The notes under the pieces: model-generated
Databases searched by the model: none
What the model was told of the DNA's origin: nothing
Seen by the model: the letters and a program-made list of their open reading frames with translations, nothing else
Position numbers and translations under genes: made by a program
In this document: positions 28,249-36,404 of the stretch, piece by piece
Position numbering within the stretch: the first letter of the stretch is position 1
Layout: each line of letters opens with the position of its first letter
DNA from: an uncultured Butyrivibrio sp.
GTDB taxonomy: Bacteria > Bacillota > Clostridia > Lachnospirales > Lachnospiraceae
Reading direction: 5' to 3'
NCBI GenBank assembly: GCA_946623755.1
Contig: CAMORK010000009.1
Coordinates: forward strand, 1-55,129
DNA: 55,129 bases

Positions 28249-28842
28249 ATGAACGACAGATTTTGGGAACTTAAAAAAGAGAAACAGGACAGGATGATAA
28301 ATTCAGCTCTAAAGGTCTTTTCCCAGTATGGATATAAACATGCCAGCACTGATGAGATTGTTAAGGGAGCTAATATCAGCAAGGGACTGTTGTTTCATTA
28401 TTTCGAGAGTAAGATTGGGCTATATGCCTTTCTTTATGACTATGCCACAAGATTCGTGGCACTGGAACTTACGGCCAATGTAGATGAAAACGGATATTAC
28501 GAGCTCTACAAGCAAATTTTAACTGCCAAGGCAAATTCGATGTCCCAGTATCCCTATATATTTCTTTTCCTGAACAAAGCTGATGAAGAGACTGATAATG
28601 AAGCGGTATCGGTTATAAGCGAGAGACGCGAGAAATATCAAAGGATTCTTCATGCTCTGAAGGAGAGGGCTGATATCACTGCATTTGCACCGGGGATTGA
28701 TTTTGAGAAGGTTGGGGTAATACTTGATTTTACAATTGATGGACTAATACAGAAATCCGTACTTTCAGAGAATTTCAGGGCTGATTTCTTTTTGGAAGAA
28801 GCCACAGAATATGTTGATATGATGCAGAACATGACATCATAA
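28249..28842 (+). CDS. TetR-family transcriptional regulator
   Basis: The 197-residue protein has a TetR helix-turn-helix near residues 12-58: RMINSALKVFSQYGYKHAST, then DEIVKGANISKGLLFHYFES, a close fit to the family. The C-terminal effector domain is divergent, as usual. The ligand cannot be read from the sequence. It lies 16 bases before a PfkB-like gene and may be cotranscribed with it. Confidence 0.92.
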   Translation: MNDRFWELKKEKQDRMINSALKVFSQYGYKHASTDEIVKGANISKGLLFHYFESKIGLYAFLYDYATRFVALELTANVDENGYYELYKQILTAKANSMSQYPYIFLFLNKADEETDNEAVSVISERREKYQRILHALKERADITAFAPGIDFEKVGVILDFTIDGLIQKSVLSENFRADFFLEEATEYVDMMQNMTS

Positions 28843-28858
28843 GAACAAGGAGGGTTAT

Positions 28859-29800
28859 ATGAACAAGTTCTTAGTAGCAGGTGTTACGCAGATTGAGACC
28901 ATCGTAAGAGTTGATAAGATTCCTGTGAGCTATGCTCCTCTTACAAACGTCAGCAACTCTATATTCACGGCTGTTGGCGGCGATGCTTATAACGAGTCTC
29001 TGGCCCTTAAATGGCTCGGGGATGAAGTATGCTTCATGTCCATTGTAGGACGTAACTTTGATCTTGATATGATCAATCCTCCGGACAGAAAGATCACTCT
29101 TTCAACTGAATACATCATTCCTCAGATGAAGGAAACACCCACAGAGGTTGTACTGTATGATAACAGCAGAAAACAGCAGACCTTTGAGGATATAAAAGAC
29201 CTCAGGGATAATGTATATGATATGTCCATGGTTGCGCCTATTGCTGATAGCTGCGATATGATGGTCCTTGCGAATGCAAATTTCTGCAGACCTTTTGCCA
29301 GGGTGGCAGCAGAGCATAATAAGCCTATTGCGGTCAACATCAGAAACTACAACCCTGAGAAGGAAAAATACAACACGGATTTCCTTGAGCCGGCTAAGGT
29401 TCTATACTTCAGCGATGATACTCTGGCAGAAGATCCGTATGAGTTTATTGATCGTATATCAAAGACCTACGGAACAGAGATCATTATTCTCGGACAGGGC
29501 AGCGAGGGACTGATCCTTTTTGATAAGACAAAAGATTTAAGGGTGCACTATAACACTGTTAAGACCAACGAAGTTGTTAACACTATAGGTGCCGGAAACG
29601 CGCTGTTTGCATGCTTCCTTCATTACTACATGGAGACCGGGGAAAGTGTTAACGCCATCAAGAATGCACTTTTGTTTGCATCCTACAAGATCGGATACAT
29701 GGGAACATCCAACGGATTCATGACAACCGATCAGCTTGAGCAGTGGAGAAATCTGATCTGGGGAATCAAAAAAAGCGAATTTGAAGAGAATCAGATTTAA
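28859..29800 (+). CDS. PfkB-like sugar-kinase homologue, catalytic Asp replaced
   Basis: The 313-residue protein has the ribokinase/PfkB fold. The first signature is seen as GGDAYNESLALKWLG near residues 40-54. The second signature, usually DTxGAGD with the last Asp as catalytic base, reads NTIGAGN here: Asn241 and Asn247 replace both aspartates (codon AAC at 29597-29599). It may have lost kinase activity and become a sugar sensor or scaffold, or use another base. AAGGAGG precedes the ATG. The TetR gene upstream suggests joint regulation. Confidence 0.85.
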   Translation: MNKFLVAGVTQIETIVRVDKIPVSYAPLTNVSNSIFTAVGGDAYNESLALKWLGDEVCFMSIVGRNFDLDMINPPDRKITLSTEYIIPQMKETPTEVVLYDNSRKQQTFEDIKDLRDNVYDMSMVAPIADSCDMMVLANANFCRPFARVAAEHNKPIAVNIRNYNPEKEKYNTDFLEPAKVLYFSDDTLAEDPYEFIDRISKTYGTEIIILGQGSEGLILFDKTKDLRVHYNTVKTNEVVNTIGAGNALFACFLHYYMETGESVNAIKNALLFASYKIGYMGTSNGFMTTDQLEQWRNLIWGIKKSEFEENQI

Positions 29801-29811
29801 TAGAAAAATTC

Positions 29812-29841
29812 TTGTATTGAAATCCAAAAATGTGGTAAAGT
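29812..29841 (+). promoter_or_regulatory. Possible malQ promoter
   Basis: TTGTAT (29812-29817) and TAAAGT (29836-29841) are 18 bp apart. The match is weak, but an operator palindrome follows directly. Confidence 0.4.
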
Positions 29842-29850
29842 AGAGCTATG

Positions 29851-29870
29851 GAAACGTTACCGGTAACAGG
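29851..29870. promoter_or_regulatory. LacI-type operator upstream of malQ
   Basis: The 12-bp perfect palindrome GTTACCGGTAAC (29856-29867) sits in the context GAAACGTTACCGGTAACAGG, typical of LacI/GalR operators, just after a possible promoter. The LacI gene downstream of malQ is the probable regulator. Confidence 0.7.
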
Positions 29871-29932
29871 TAAAATTTCCGTAGCTCATTTAAACTTTAT
29901 TCAGTTTTTTCACGCAAAAGGAGAGGTCAGAT

Positions 29933-31456
29933 ATGGCAAAAACAAGCAGCAAGTCCGGCAGAAGATGTGGTGTTTTACTTCCTATTTTTTCACTGCCTTC
30001 CAAGTATGGCATTGGAACTTTTTCAAAGGAAGCGTACGAGTTTGTGGATTTTCTTAAGGAGGCCGGTCAGAGTTACTGGCAGTTACTTCCTCTGGGACCA
30101 ACAAGCTATGGAGACTCTCCTTATCAGTCATTCTCTACATTTGCGGGAAATCCCTATTTCATCGATATAACTGCACTGATAGAAGAAGGTCTTTTGACAA
30201 CAGAAGATGCTGATAAGTGCGATTTTGGCGGATCCGAGGAGTACATTGACTATGAGAAGATGTACAAATCCAGATTTGTGCTGCTGAAAAAAGCCTATGA
30301 AAATATCGATAAGGCAAAAAATGCGGCCGGGCTCAAAAAGGACTTTGAGGCTTTTAAGAAAAAACGTGAAAATGACTGGCTTATGGATTATTCACTTTTC
30401 ATGGCTCTTAAGAACGATTATGACGGCAGAAGCTGGAATACCTGGGAGGAGAGCATTCGCCTCAGAAAGCCGGCAGCCATGAAGAAAGCAAAAGAGAAAT
30501 ATGCCAAGGAGATAGATTTTTACAGCTTCCTGCAGTTCATGTTCCTTGAGCAGTGGACCAGACTTAAAAAATATGCTAATGACAACGGGATTGAGATCAT
30601 CGGAGATATCCCGATCTATGTAGCGTTTGACAGCGCGGACACATGGGCGAATCCGGAGCTCTTCCAGCTCGACAAGAAGAATACGCCGATTGATGTGGCA
30701 GGATGTCCTCCTGATGCTTTCAGTGCTACAGGACAGCTCTGGGGTAATCCGCTCTATAAGTGGGATTATCACGAGAAGACAGGCTATAAGTGGTGGATGA
30801 AGAGAATTGAGCACTGCTACAGACTTTACGATGTTGTAAGGATTGACCATTTCCGTGGCTTTGATGAGTACTATGCAATTCCTTACGGTGATCCTACAGC
30901 GGAGTTTGGTGAGTGGAGAAAGGGCCCGGGATATAAGCTTTTCGAGACAATGAAAAAAGAGCTCGGTGAAAAGAAGGTCATCGCAGAGGACCTTGGATTC
31001 CTTACACCTTCAGTAATAAGACTGGTTAAAAAGACAGGCTATCCCGGAATGAAGATCCTTCAGTTTGCCTTTGATTCCAGAGAGGAGAGCGATTATCTTC
31101 CTCACAACTATACCAAGAACTGTATTGTTTACACAGGAACCCACGACAACGATACAACCAGAAGCTGGTTTGACCACCTTCCAAAGGATGATAAGAAGTT
31201 TGCCAAGGAATACCTTGGAATCAAGACCGCCAAGGATGCTGTATGGGCTACAATCAGAGCAAGCTTTGCAAGTGTGTCGGATACTGTTATAATTCCTATG
31301 CAGGATTATCTGGAGCTTCCCGGTTATGCAAGGATAAATACACCTTCAACTCTTGGTGGAAACTGGGTTTGGAGGATGAAGAAGGATGCTCTTTCACAGG
31401 AGCTTTGTAATAAGATGCATGACTTTGCCAGGATTTATCGCAGAACTGCTAAATAA
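29933..31456 (+). CDS. malQ: 4-alpha-glucanotransferase, GH77
   Basis: MalQ transfers glucan units between maltodextrins, and so handles glycogen or starch breakdown products. The 507-residue protein has the usual length for the plastid-type DPE1/MalQ family. Conserved segments include GVLLPIFSLPSKYGIGTFSK, QLLPLGPTSYGDSPYQS, GDIPIYVAFDSADTW and the catalytic core VRIDHFRGFDEYYAIPYG (nucleophile Asp in RIDHFRGF). IAEDLGFLTP carries the acid residue and GTHDNDTTRSW a binding site. The ATG follows AGGAGAGG. A LacI regulator lies 18 bases downstream, in the same operon. Confidence 0.96.
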   Translation: MAKTSSKSGRRCGVLLPIFSLPSKYGIGTFSKEAYEFVDFLKEAGQSYWQLLPLGPTSYGDSPYQSFSTFAGNPYFIDITALIEEGLLTTEDADKCDFGGSEEYIDYEKMYKSRFVLLKKAYENIDKAKNAAGLKKDFEAFKKKRENDWLMDYSLFMALKNDYDGRSWNTWEESIRLRKPAAMKKAKEKYAKEIDFYSFLQFMFLEQWTRLKKYANDNGIEIIGDIPIYVAFDSADTWANPELFQLDKKNTPIDVAGCPPDAFSATGQLWGNPLYKWDYHEKTGYKWWMKRIEHCYRLYDVVRIDHFRGFDEYYAIPYGDPTAEFGEWRKGPGYKLFETMKKELGEKKVIAEDLGFLTPSVIRLVKKTGYPGMKILQFAFDSREESDYLPHNYTKNCIVYTGTHDNDTTRSWFDHLPKDDKKFAKEYLGIKTAKDAVWATIRASFASVSDTVIIPMQDYLELPGYARINTPSTLGGNWVWRMKKDALSQELCNKMHDFARIYRRTAK

Positions 31457-31474
31457 TTATTTTGGATGTGAGAC

Positions 31475-32506
31475 ATGTCAGAGATTACTATAGTTGAGAT
31501 TGCCAGAAGATGCGGTGTTGGTGTCAGCACCGTATCGAGGGCTATTAATAATCATTCGGATATCAACCCCGAAACCAAAAAGAGAATAATGGAAGTTATC
31601 AGGGAAACAGGTTATATTCCCAATAACAGTGCCAGAAATTTAAAGAGGACCGATGCCAAGTGTATCGCAGTTCTCATAAGGGGAATCACCAATCCTTTCT
31701 TTGCTCCCATGATCGAAGTGGTTGAGAAGGAAGTTGAAGAGAGGAAATATGCCCTGGTTATCAGGCATGTTGAGTCTCATGAGGATGAAGTAGATGTGGC
31801 GCTTGAGCTTGAGAAGGAAAAGAGACTTCGCGGAATCATCTTCATGGGTGGAGCTGCCAAGCATTCAGCTGAGAAGATCAAACAGCTGAATGTTCCTGTT
31901 GTATTTGCGACAATCGGTTCAGATATCGCTGATGACCTCAGCAGAAATGAATATTCCACAGTTTCTGTTGACGATGAAAAAGAGAGTTTTAAGGTTGTGG
32001 AATATCTGATCGGACTTGGACACAAGAAGATCGCTATCCTGACAGAGGGAAGTGATACACCTTCAATTGTTAAGCTTCGTTTTAAAGGATACCTTGGGGC
32101 ACTTGAAAAGCATGGTATCAAGCCGGATGAGAAGCTTATCAGATTTGTAGACCGTAGGATATATACATTCGGCAACGGTTATGAGACTACCAGGACACTG
32201 ATCGAATCCGGTGAGAAATTTACAGCAATCTACTGTATTTCTGACGTTCTGGCGGTTGGAGCTCTGAGAGCTCTGGCTGATGCAGGAATTAAAGTTCCTG
32301 ACGATGTCAGTGTTGTGGGATATGACGGACAGGAGATTGCAGAGTACTGTGTACCCAGGCTCACAACACTCAGGCAGCCCATGGTTGATATGGCTGAGGA
32401 GGCAATGAAGCTTCTGTTTAACATTATCGACAAGGAGTCCGGACATAAGCATATCGTCTTCCCGGGCGAGCTTATTGTTGGAGAATCTACCAGGAAGATA
32501 AAGTAA
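31475..32506 (+). CDS. LacI-family regulator, probably of malQ
   Basis: The 343-residue protein has a LacI helix-turn-helix (ITIVEIARRCGVGVSTVSRA) and hinge (NNSARNLKRTDAKCIAVLI), then the sugar-binding regulatory domain to the end. PDDVSVVGYDGQEIAEYCVP and the closing LIVGESTRKIK are typical. It shares an operon with malQ, and the palindromic operator upstream suggests feedback on its own transcription. Maltodextrin as effector is inferred from malQ. Confidence 0.92.
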   Translation: MSEITIVEIARRCGVGVSTVSRAINNHSDINPETKKRIMEVIRETGYIPNNSARNLKRTDAKCIAVLIRGITNPFFAPMIEVVEKEVEERKYALVIRHVESHEDEVDVALELEKEKRLRGIIFMGGAAKHSAEKIKQLNVPVVFATIGSDIADDLSRNEYSTVSVDDEKESFKVVEYLIGLGHKKIAILTEGSDTPSIVKLRFKGYLGALEKHGIKPDEKLIRFVDRRIYTFGNGYETTRTLIESGEKFTAIYCISDVLAVGALRALADAGIKVPDDVSVVGYDGQEIAEYCVPRLTTLRQPMVDMAEEAMKLLFNIIDKESGHKHIVFPGELIVGESTRKIK

Positions 32507-32511
32507 TCTGA

Positions 32512-32539
32512 GCCCGGCTCTGTGGCGAGCCGGGTTTTT
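32512..32539 (+). terminator. Terminator of the malQ-lacI operon
   Basis: CCCGGCTC (32513-32520) and GAGCCGGG (32527-32534) form a perfect stem followed by T5. Confidence 0.92.
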
Positions 32540-32590
32540 GATATTGATATGCGGTAGATGATGCGGTTTTATGAAAGGAGAATATGTGTT

Positions 32591-32797
32591 ATGCAGCAGC
32601 TTGAGTATGAGGGATATATCGGAACAGTTAATTATGATGAGAAGTGCGATTACTATACAGGGGAAGTTAAGATAGATGATCGTATTTATACCTATGAAGG
32701 TGATACCCTGGAGGAGCTTCAGGAAGATTTCGAGGATATCATCGATTCAGTCATCGCATTTGATGAGATGGATGATATAGATGAGTATGAGGAGTAA
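32591..32797 (+). CDS. HicB-like small protein without a HicA partner
   Basis: The 68-residue product resembles the N-terminal domain of HicB antitoxins: YEGYIGTVNYDEKCDYYTGE, then YEGDTLEELQEDFEDIIDSV. It ends in an acidic tail and lacks an added DNA-binding domain. No HicA-like toxin ORF (short basic, with GSHH-type motif) is visible on either side, so it is a stand-alone HicB-like protein. The start at 32591 is chosen over 32558 because AAAGGAG lies upstream of it. mscS follows on the same strand. Confidence 0.72.
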   Translation: MQQLEYEGYIGTVNYDEKCDYYTGEVKIDDRIYTYEGDTLEELQEDFEDIIDSVIAFDEMDDIDEYEE

Positions 32798-32849
32798 TAG
32801 CAAGGGGCAGGCAAATGTGATATACTACCTATGTTTTTGGAGGTAATGT

Positions 32850-33632
32850 ATGAAAGAAGCATTGGATATTTTTCTTAAATATGTTCTGCCGTTTCTGGTG
32901 GCATATTTCCTTAACATGATATTAAATAAAGTCCTCAGTAAGAAGACTCTCAGGGGTAAGCTTCATCTGATATTCTTAAAGGGTATCATACTGGCACTTA
33001 TCTGGGCAGTTGCTGCACTGACAGCACTTAGCGGGATTCCTGCATTTTCCAAGACATGGGAGACTGCTGTGGCTTCTTCAGGAATTGCAGCTGTAGTACT
33101 CGGTCTTGCAGCTCAGTCAACTCTTGCCAATGTGTTTTCCGGAATTGCTCTTTCTGCATCACATTCAAGACCCTTTGATATGGGAGACAGAATAAAGATC
33201 GACAGCTATGATCCCGGATTTGTTGAGGACATAACGCTCAGACATACAGTGATCAAAACATATCAGAATGAGATCATTTACATTCCGAACTCAATAGTCG
33301 GTTCATCAACTATTGTAAACTACACACAGGAACAGTCTTTCTCATATCCGATAAGAGTGTCTGTTGCCTATGGTACAGATATGCAGAAGGCTATGGATGT
33401 TATTGCCGATACGATAAAGGATCATCCCAAGCACTACGGCAAAAGACCTGTTGTTCTTTGCAAGAGCTGTGATGACAGCGGAGTAACACTGCAGGCACTT
33501 GTTGAGACAGAGGATTTCAGGGACAATCCAAAGACATGTTCCGAGTGCCTTGTTGAGATAATGAAGAGATTTAAGGAAGAGGGAATCGAGATTCCTTACA
33601 ACAAACTTGTGCTTCTGCAGGGTCAGGAGTAG
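32850..33632 (+). CDS. mscS: Small-conductance mechanosensitive channel, MscS family
   Basis: This channel would release solutes during osmotic downshock. The 260-residue protein has N-terminal membrane segments (about 8-26, 40-60), the pore-lining TM3-like stretch SSGIAAVVLGLAAQSTLANV at about 75-95, and the cytoplasmic beta domain with FDMGDRIKIDSY, TLRHTVIKTYQNEIIYIPNS. Its length is on the short side of the family, with fewer membrane helices at the front. It starts after TTGGAGG. Confidence 0.92.
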   Translation: MKEALDIFLKYVLPFLVAYFLNMILNKVLSKKTLRGKLHLIFLKGIILALIWAVAALTALSGIPAFSKTWETAVASSGIAAVVLGLAAQSTLANVFSGIALSASHSRPFDMGDRIKIDSYDPGFVEDITLRHTVIKTYQNEIIYIPNSIVGSSTIVNYTQEQSFSYPIRVSVAYGTDMQKAMDVIADTIKDHPKHYGKRPVVLCKSCDDSGVTLQALVETEDFRDNPKTCSECLVEIMKRFKEEGIEIPYNKLVLLQGQE

Positions 33633-33642
33633 AATTTGCCCC

Positions 33643-33672
33643 TTTACAAAAAGCAGTTAATCTGTTTATACT
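33643..33672 (+). promoter_or_regulatory. Possible queT promoter
   Basis: TTTACA (33643-33648) and TATACT (33667-33672) are 18 bp apart. The leader of about 90 nt that follows contains GTTGG (33728-33732) and CCAAC (33760-33764), which can enclose the GGAGG site in a stem-loop. Confidence 0.4.
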
Positions 33673-33766
33673 ATTTTGTTTGATCTAAACTGTGATTATA
33701 TGGGAGGTGACATTACCGCATGGTTGCAGTTGGTAACTATTGATATATTTATGGAGGAAACCAACA

Positions 33767-34288
33767 ATGAACAAAACAACCAACAAAACACTTTACATTG
33801 CACACGCGGCAATCATTGCAGCACTTTATGTGGTGCTCACAGCCCTTGCTGCAGGATTTGATCTTGCAAGCGGTGCTATTCAGGTGAGATTTTCGGAATG
33901 TCTTACAGTCCTTCCTTTCTTTACACCGGCAGCAGTACCCGGCGTGGTAATAGGATGTCTCATTTCAAACATCTTTTTCGGAGGAGCACTTCCGGATATT
34001 ATCTTCGGAACTCTGGCTACACTTATTGGCGCAATAGGAACATATATGCTCAGAAAGAACAGATTCCTTTGCTCTGTTCCGCCTGTAGTTTCAAATGCGC
34101 TTATCATTCCTTTTGTGCTTAAGTATGCATATGCATTACCCGGCACACTTTGGTTTTTTGCACTTACAGTAGGAGCAGGAGAGATCATTACCTGCGTATT
34201 CTTTGGACAGATTCTTATTTCGGCTCTCATTCCGTTTAGAAATAGAATATTCGGAAACACTTCAGAGGCCGTTATGAAAATAAAATAA
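33767..34288 (+). CDS. queT: QueT-family transporter, likely queuosine precursor
   Basis: QueT proteins are ECF-type substrate-specific subunits, predicted to take up queuosine precursors such as preQ1 or preQ0 for tRNA modification. The 173-residue protein has about five or six membrane helices. The family signature is GAIQVRFSECLTVLPFFTPA (residues about 36-55). The start at 33767 follows TGGAGG; a longer reading from 33740 lacks such a site. No recognised preQ1 riboswitch was found upstream. tdk follows after 21 bases. Confidence 0.88.
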   Translation: MNKTTNKTLYIAHAAIIAALYVVLTALAAGFDLASGAIQVRFSECLTVLPFFTPAAVPGVVIGCLISNIFFGGALPDIIFGTLATLIGAIGTYMLRKNRFLCSVPPVVSNALIIPFVLKYAYALPGTLWFFALTVGAGEIITCVFFGQILISALIPFRNRIFGNTSEAVMKIK

Positions 34289-34309
34289 TAAAAATTTGAG
34301 GGGTACGGT

Positions 34310-34921
34310 ATGGGAAAGTTATATTTCAGGTATGGAGCTATGGGGAGTTCCAAGACCGCAAATGCACTGATGGTCAGGTATAACTATATCGAGAAGGGGC
34401 AGAACTGTATTCTGTTAAAACCCGGCATCGAGAACAGAGACGGAGAGAAGGTAGTAAGATCCAGAATGGGACTTGAGGCTGAGTGTACCTTTGTTGAGGA
34501 ATTCCTTGATGAAGTTGTAAACGAATGGTTCACCAGGAAGTCTGATGCCTGGAAGAAGCTTGACTGTGTTCTTGTGGATGAGGCCCAGTTCCTTACCGAG
34601 GAGCAGGTTGACCTGTTGGCTGAGGTTGTAGACAGGTATGATCTTCCGGTTATCTGTTATGGCCTTAGAACAGACTTTACAAGTCATCTGTTTACGGGCT
34701 CCAAGCGCCTTATGGAGATTGCCAATTACATCGAAGAAGTTCCCACCGTATGCTGGTGCGGACGAAGAGCTCACTTTAACGCAAGAGTATGCAATGGCAA
34801 GATAGTAAGAGATGGCGAGCAGATCATGATGGGTGGTAATGAATCATACGTATCAGTCTGCAGAAGGCATTTCCTCAGCGGAGAAGTTAACGGAGTCCGC
34901 GAAAGAGATATACAGGAATAA
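34310..34921 (+). CDS. tdk: Thymidine kinase, type II
   Basis: This salvage enzyme phosphorylates thymidine. The 203-residue protein has the P-loop GAMGSSKT (residues 8-15), the DEAQFLTEEQ switch near 88, CWCGRRA with the first zinc cysteines near 148, the lasso MMGGNESYVSVCRRHF with the last zinc ligands, and a substrate loop. This is the standard type II layout. It follows queT and ends at a clear terminator. Confidence 0.96.
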   Translation: MGKLYFRYGAMGSSKTANALMVRYNYIEKGQNCILLKPGIENRDGEKVVRSRMGLEAECTFVEEFLDEVVNEWFTRKSDAWKKLDCVLVDEAQFLTEEQVDLLAEVVDRYDLPVICYGLRTDFTSHLFTGSKRLMEIANYIEEVPTVCWCGRRAHFNARVCNGKIVRDGEQIMMGGNESYVSVCRRHFLSGEVNGVRERDIQE

Positions 34922-34935
34922 ATATTGAAAACGAT

Positions 34936-34976
34936 ATGCCCGAGTGGAGTTACTTCTACCCGGGCATTTTTGTTTT
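34936..34976. terminator. Terminator after tdk
   Basis: ATGCCCG (34936-34942) pairs with CGGGCAT (34961-34967), with further pairs inside, and is followed by a T-rich run to 34977. Confidence 0.85.
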
Positions 34977-34990
34977 TGTGCAGTATTGAG

Positions 34991-36052
34991 TTATAGCGCA
35001 GCCAGATCCAGTTGTTGAATCAGTCCGACACCTCCGCTTTCCCGAAGGAAGACTCCGGAGGATCTCATCATAGCTGCTGTCAGGAAGTCAGAATTATGAT
35101 GCGTAAATTCTGTTTCTGCATTGCCGAGATAAATTGCTCCCACATCGGATTCTTTTAAACTGAGAAGGCTGTCTGTACCATCTTCGTTTCTGATCCATAC
35201 GCTGAGCTTTTCGTAGATATCATCGTTTTCATCGATCCATCCGTTGCCGTCTTTGTCGTAGACTGCAAGGTCAGCAAAACCGTTACCGCTCTTTGTTCCA
35301 AACAGTTCTGAGCCGTCACCTATCTTGCCATCGCCGTTCTTGTCATAGGCCAAAAAACCTGAGCCCTTTCCAAGATTTGATATCTTTTCCTCCTGTCCGT
35401 CACAATCCAGATCAAAGAAGAAGGACTGATCACTGATGTGCGTCACATCACTGCCAACATTGATGACCAAGGGATCAATAAGACTTACAGCGCTTGCTAC
35501 ACTCATGCCGGCATATTCTGTAAGGCGCCTGGACATTGAGAAGCTGACTCCAAAGTCAATTGATCTTCCGTCTTCAGTTAGAGCTGTGCCCGTTCCGCTA
35601 AAGGTGGTCTCCTCTGCTTCCATGTGAGTCATGGATACTGTTGTGACTTTGACGAAGGAATTTTCTGTCAACATGTTTGCGGTGTTTGACAGAGTCTGTT
35701 TAAAGCCTTTCGACTGACCATCACCTCCGAACATCTGGAGAAGTCGGAGTATCCTGTCCAGAAGAGATGCCCTTAGTTCAGAAATCTGATCCTCAATGGT
35801 GGACTCAAAAGTACTCAGATACTCAGTCTTGGCAGGCTTAAAGGAAGTGTATGTCTCACTTCCCAGAGCAGTAGATTCAGTATCACCTACTGCCTCACCA
35901 CTCAGTTCGAGGGTATCAAGTTTCTTTTCCTGATTCTGCAGACTCTCAAGAAAAGACCCTCTGGTCATGGTACCGCTTTGAACCGAGATCTTGTTCTCCT
36001 CGTAGAAATTGCGTGAGGAGACAAGGTGCACATTACTTTGCGCAATTTTCAT
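34991..36052 (-). CDS. EF-hand calcium-binding protein, possibly motility-linked
   Basis: The 353-residue protein has no signal peptide. Its N-terminal half is helical and of unknown fold. The second half holds three EF-hand-like calcium loops: DLDCDGQEEKI, DKNGDGKIGDGSELF and DKDGNGWIDENDDIY, in a module seen in many clostridia and gamma-proteobacteria but with no settled function. It ends GGVGLIQQLDLA, typical of that family. The start at 36052 follows AAGGAGG. A SigD/FliA-type promoter lies upstream, so expression with flagellar genes is likely. Confidence 0.75.
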   Translation of the reverse strand: MKIAQSNVHLVSSRNFYEENKISVQSGTMTRGSFLESLQNQEKKLDTLELSGEAVGDTESTALGSETYTSFKPAKTEYLSTFESTIEDQISELRASLLDRILRLLQMFGGDGQSKGFKQTLSNTANMLTENSFVKVTTVSMTHMEAEETTFSGTGTALTEDGRSIDFGVSFSMSRRLTEYAGMSVASAVSLIDPLVINVGSDVTHISDQSFFFDLDCDGQEEKISNLGKGSGFLAYDKNGDGKIGDGSELFGTKSGNGFADLAVYDKDGNGWIDENDDIYEKLSVWIRNEDGTDSLLSLKESDVGAIYLGNAETEFTHHNSDFLTAAMMRSSGVFLRESGGVGLIQQLDLAAL

Positions 36053-36067
36053 GGTACCTCCTTTGGG

Positions 36068-36186
36068 GATATGAAGGTACCGGCTTGCGCCAGGGGGCGC
36101 GTGGATTGTGCTGTTTTTATCCTGTACGCACAGGTGCACATCTGCAAAAAGACCCATTTTGGCCGCAAAAAAGGACCTTCATATCG
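36068..36186 (-). promoter_or_regulatory. Leader of the EF-hand gene with long-range complementarity
   Basis: GATATGAAGGT (36068-36078) is the exact reverse complement of ACCTTCATATC (36176-36186). They would close a stem around most of the 5' leader, next to the ribosome-binding site. I do not recognise a riboswitch class here. Confidence 0.45.
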
Positions 36187-36240
36187 ATGAAGTTGTAACT
36201 CATCCATGAAGATCCATGCTTTCCGTAGCTTACATTACAT

Positions 36241-36268
36241 TTATCGGCAAAAGACCTATGTCTCATTA
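36241..36268 (-). promoter_or_regulatory. SigD/FliA-type (sigma-28) promoter
   Basis: On the minus strand TAAT (36268-36265), a 16-bp spacer and GCCGATAA (36248-36241) match the flagellar sigma consensus TAAA-N15-GCCGATAA; the -10 box is a full match. It lies upstream of the EF-hand gene. Confidence 0.6.
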
Positions 36269-36301
36269 TAGTAATAATTAAAGACTAAATATTCTGACAG
36301 C

Positions 36302-36330
36302 TTGATTTTGATAAGACCAGTCCGTATAAT
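36302..36330 (+). promoter_or_regulatory. Sigma-A promoter of hisC
   Basis: TTGATT (36302-36307) and a perfect TATAAT (36325-36330) are 17 bp apart. Confidence 0.75.
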
Positions 36331-36404
36331 TGACAGTGATTCTCGTGAAGGTATGTTACATGCACGGTAACTAAAGTTGAATTTAGTGAGGAAGTGGAGC
36401 AGAT

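Noticed and set aside
33673..33766. preQ1 riboswitch before queT
   Set aside because: QueT genes often carry one, but the leader lacks the class I and class II patterns I know. Only a weak stem around the ribosome-binding site is visible.
36053..36240. Cyclic-di-GMP riboswitch (GEMM) before the EF-hand gene
   Set aside because: The conserved CACGCACAGGGCAAACC and GGTAGGTAGCGGGG elements are absent.
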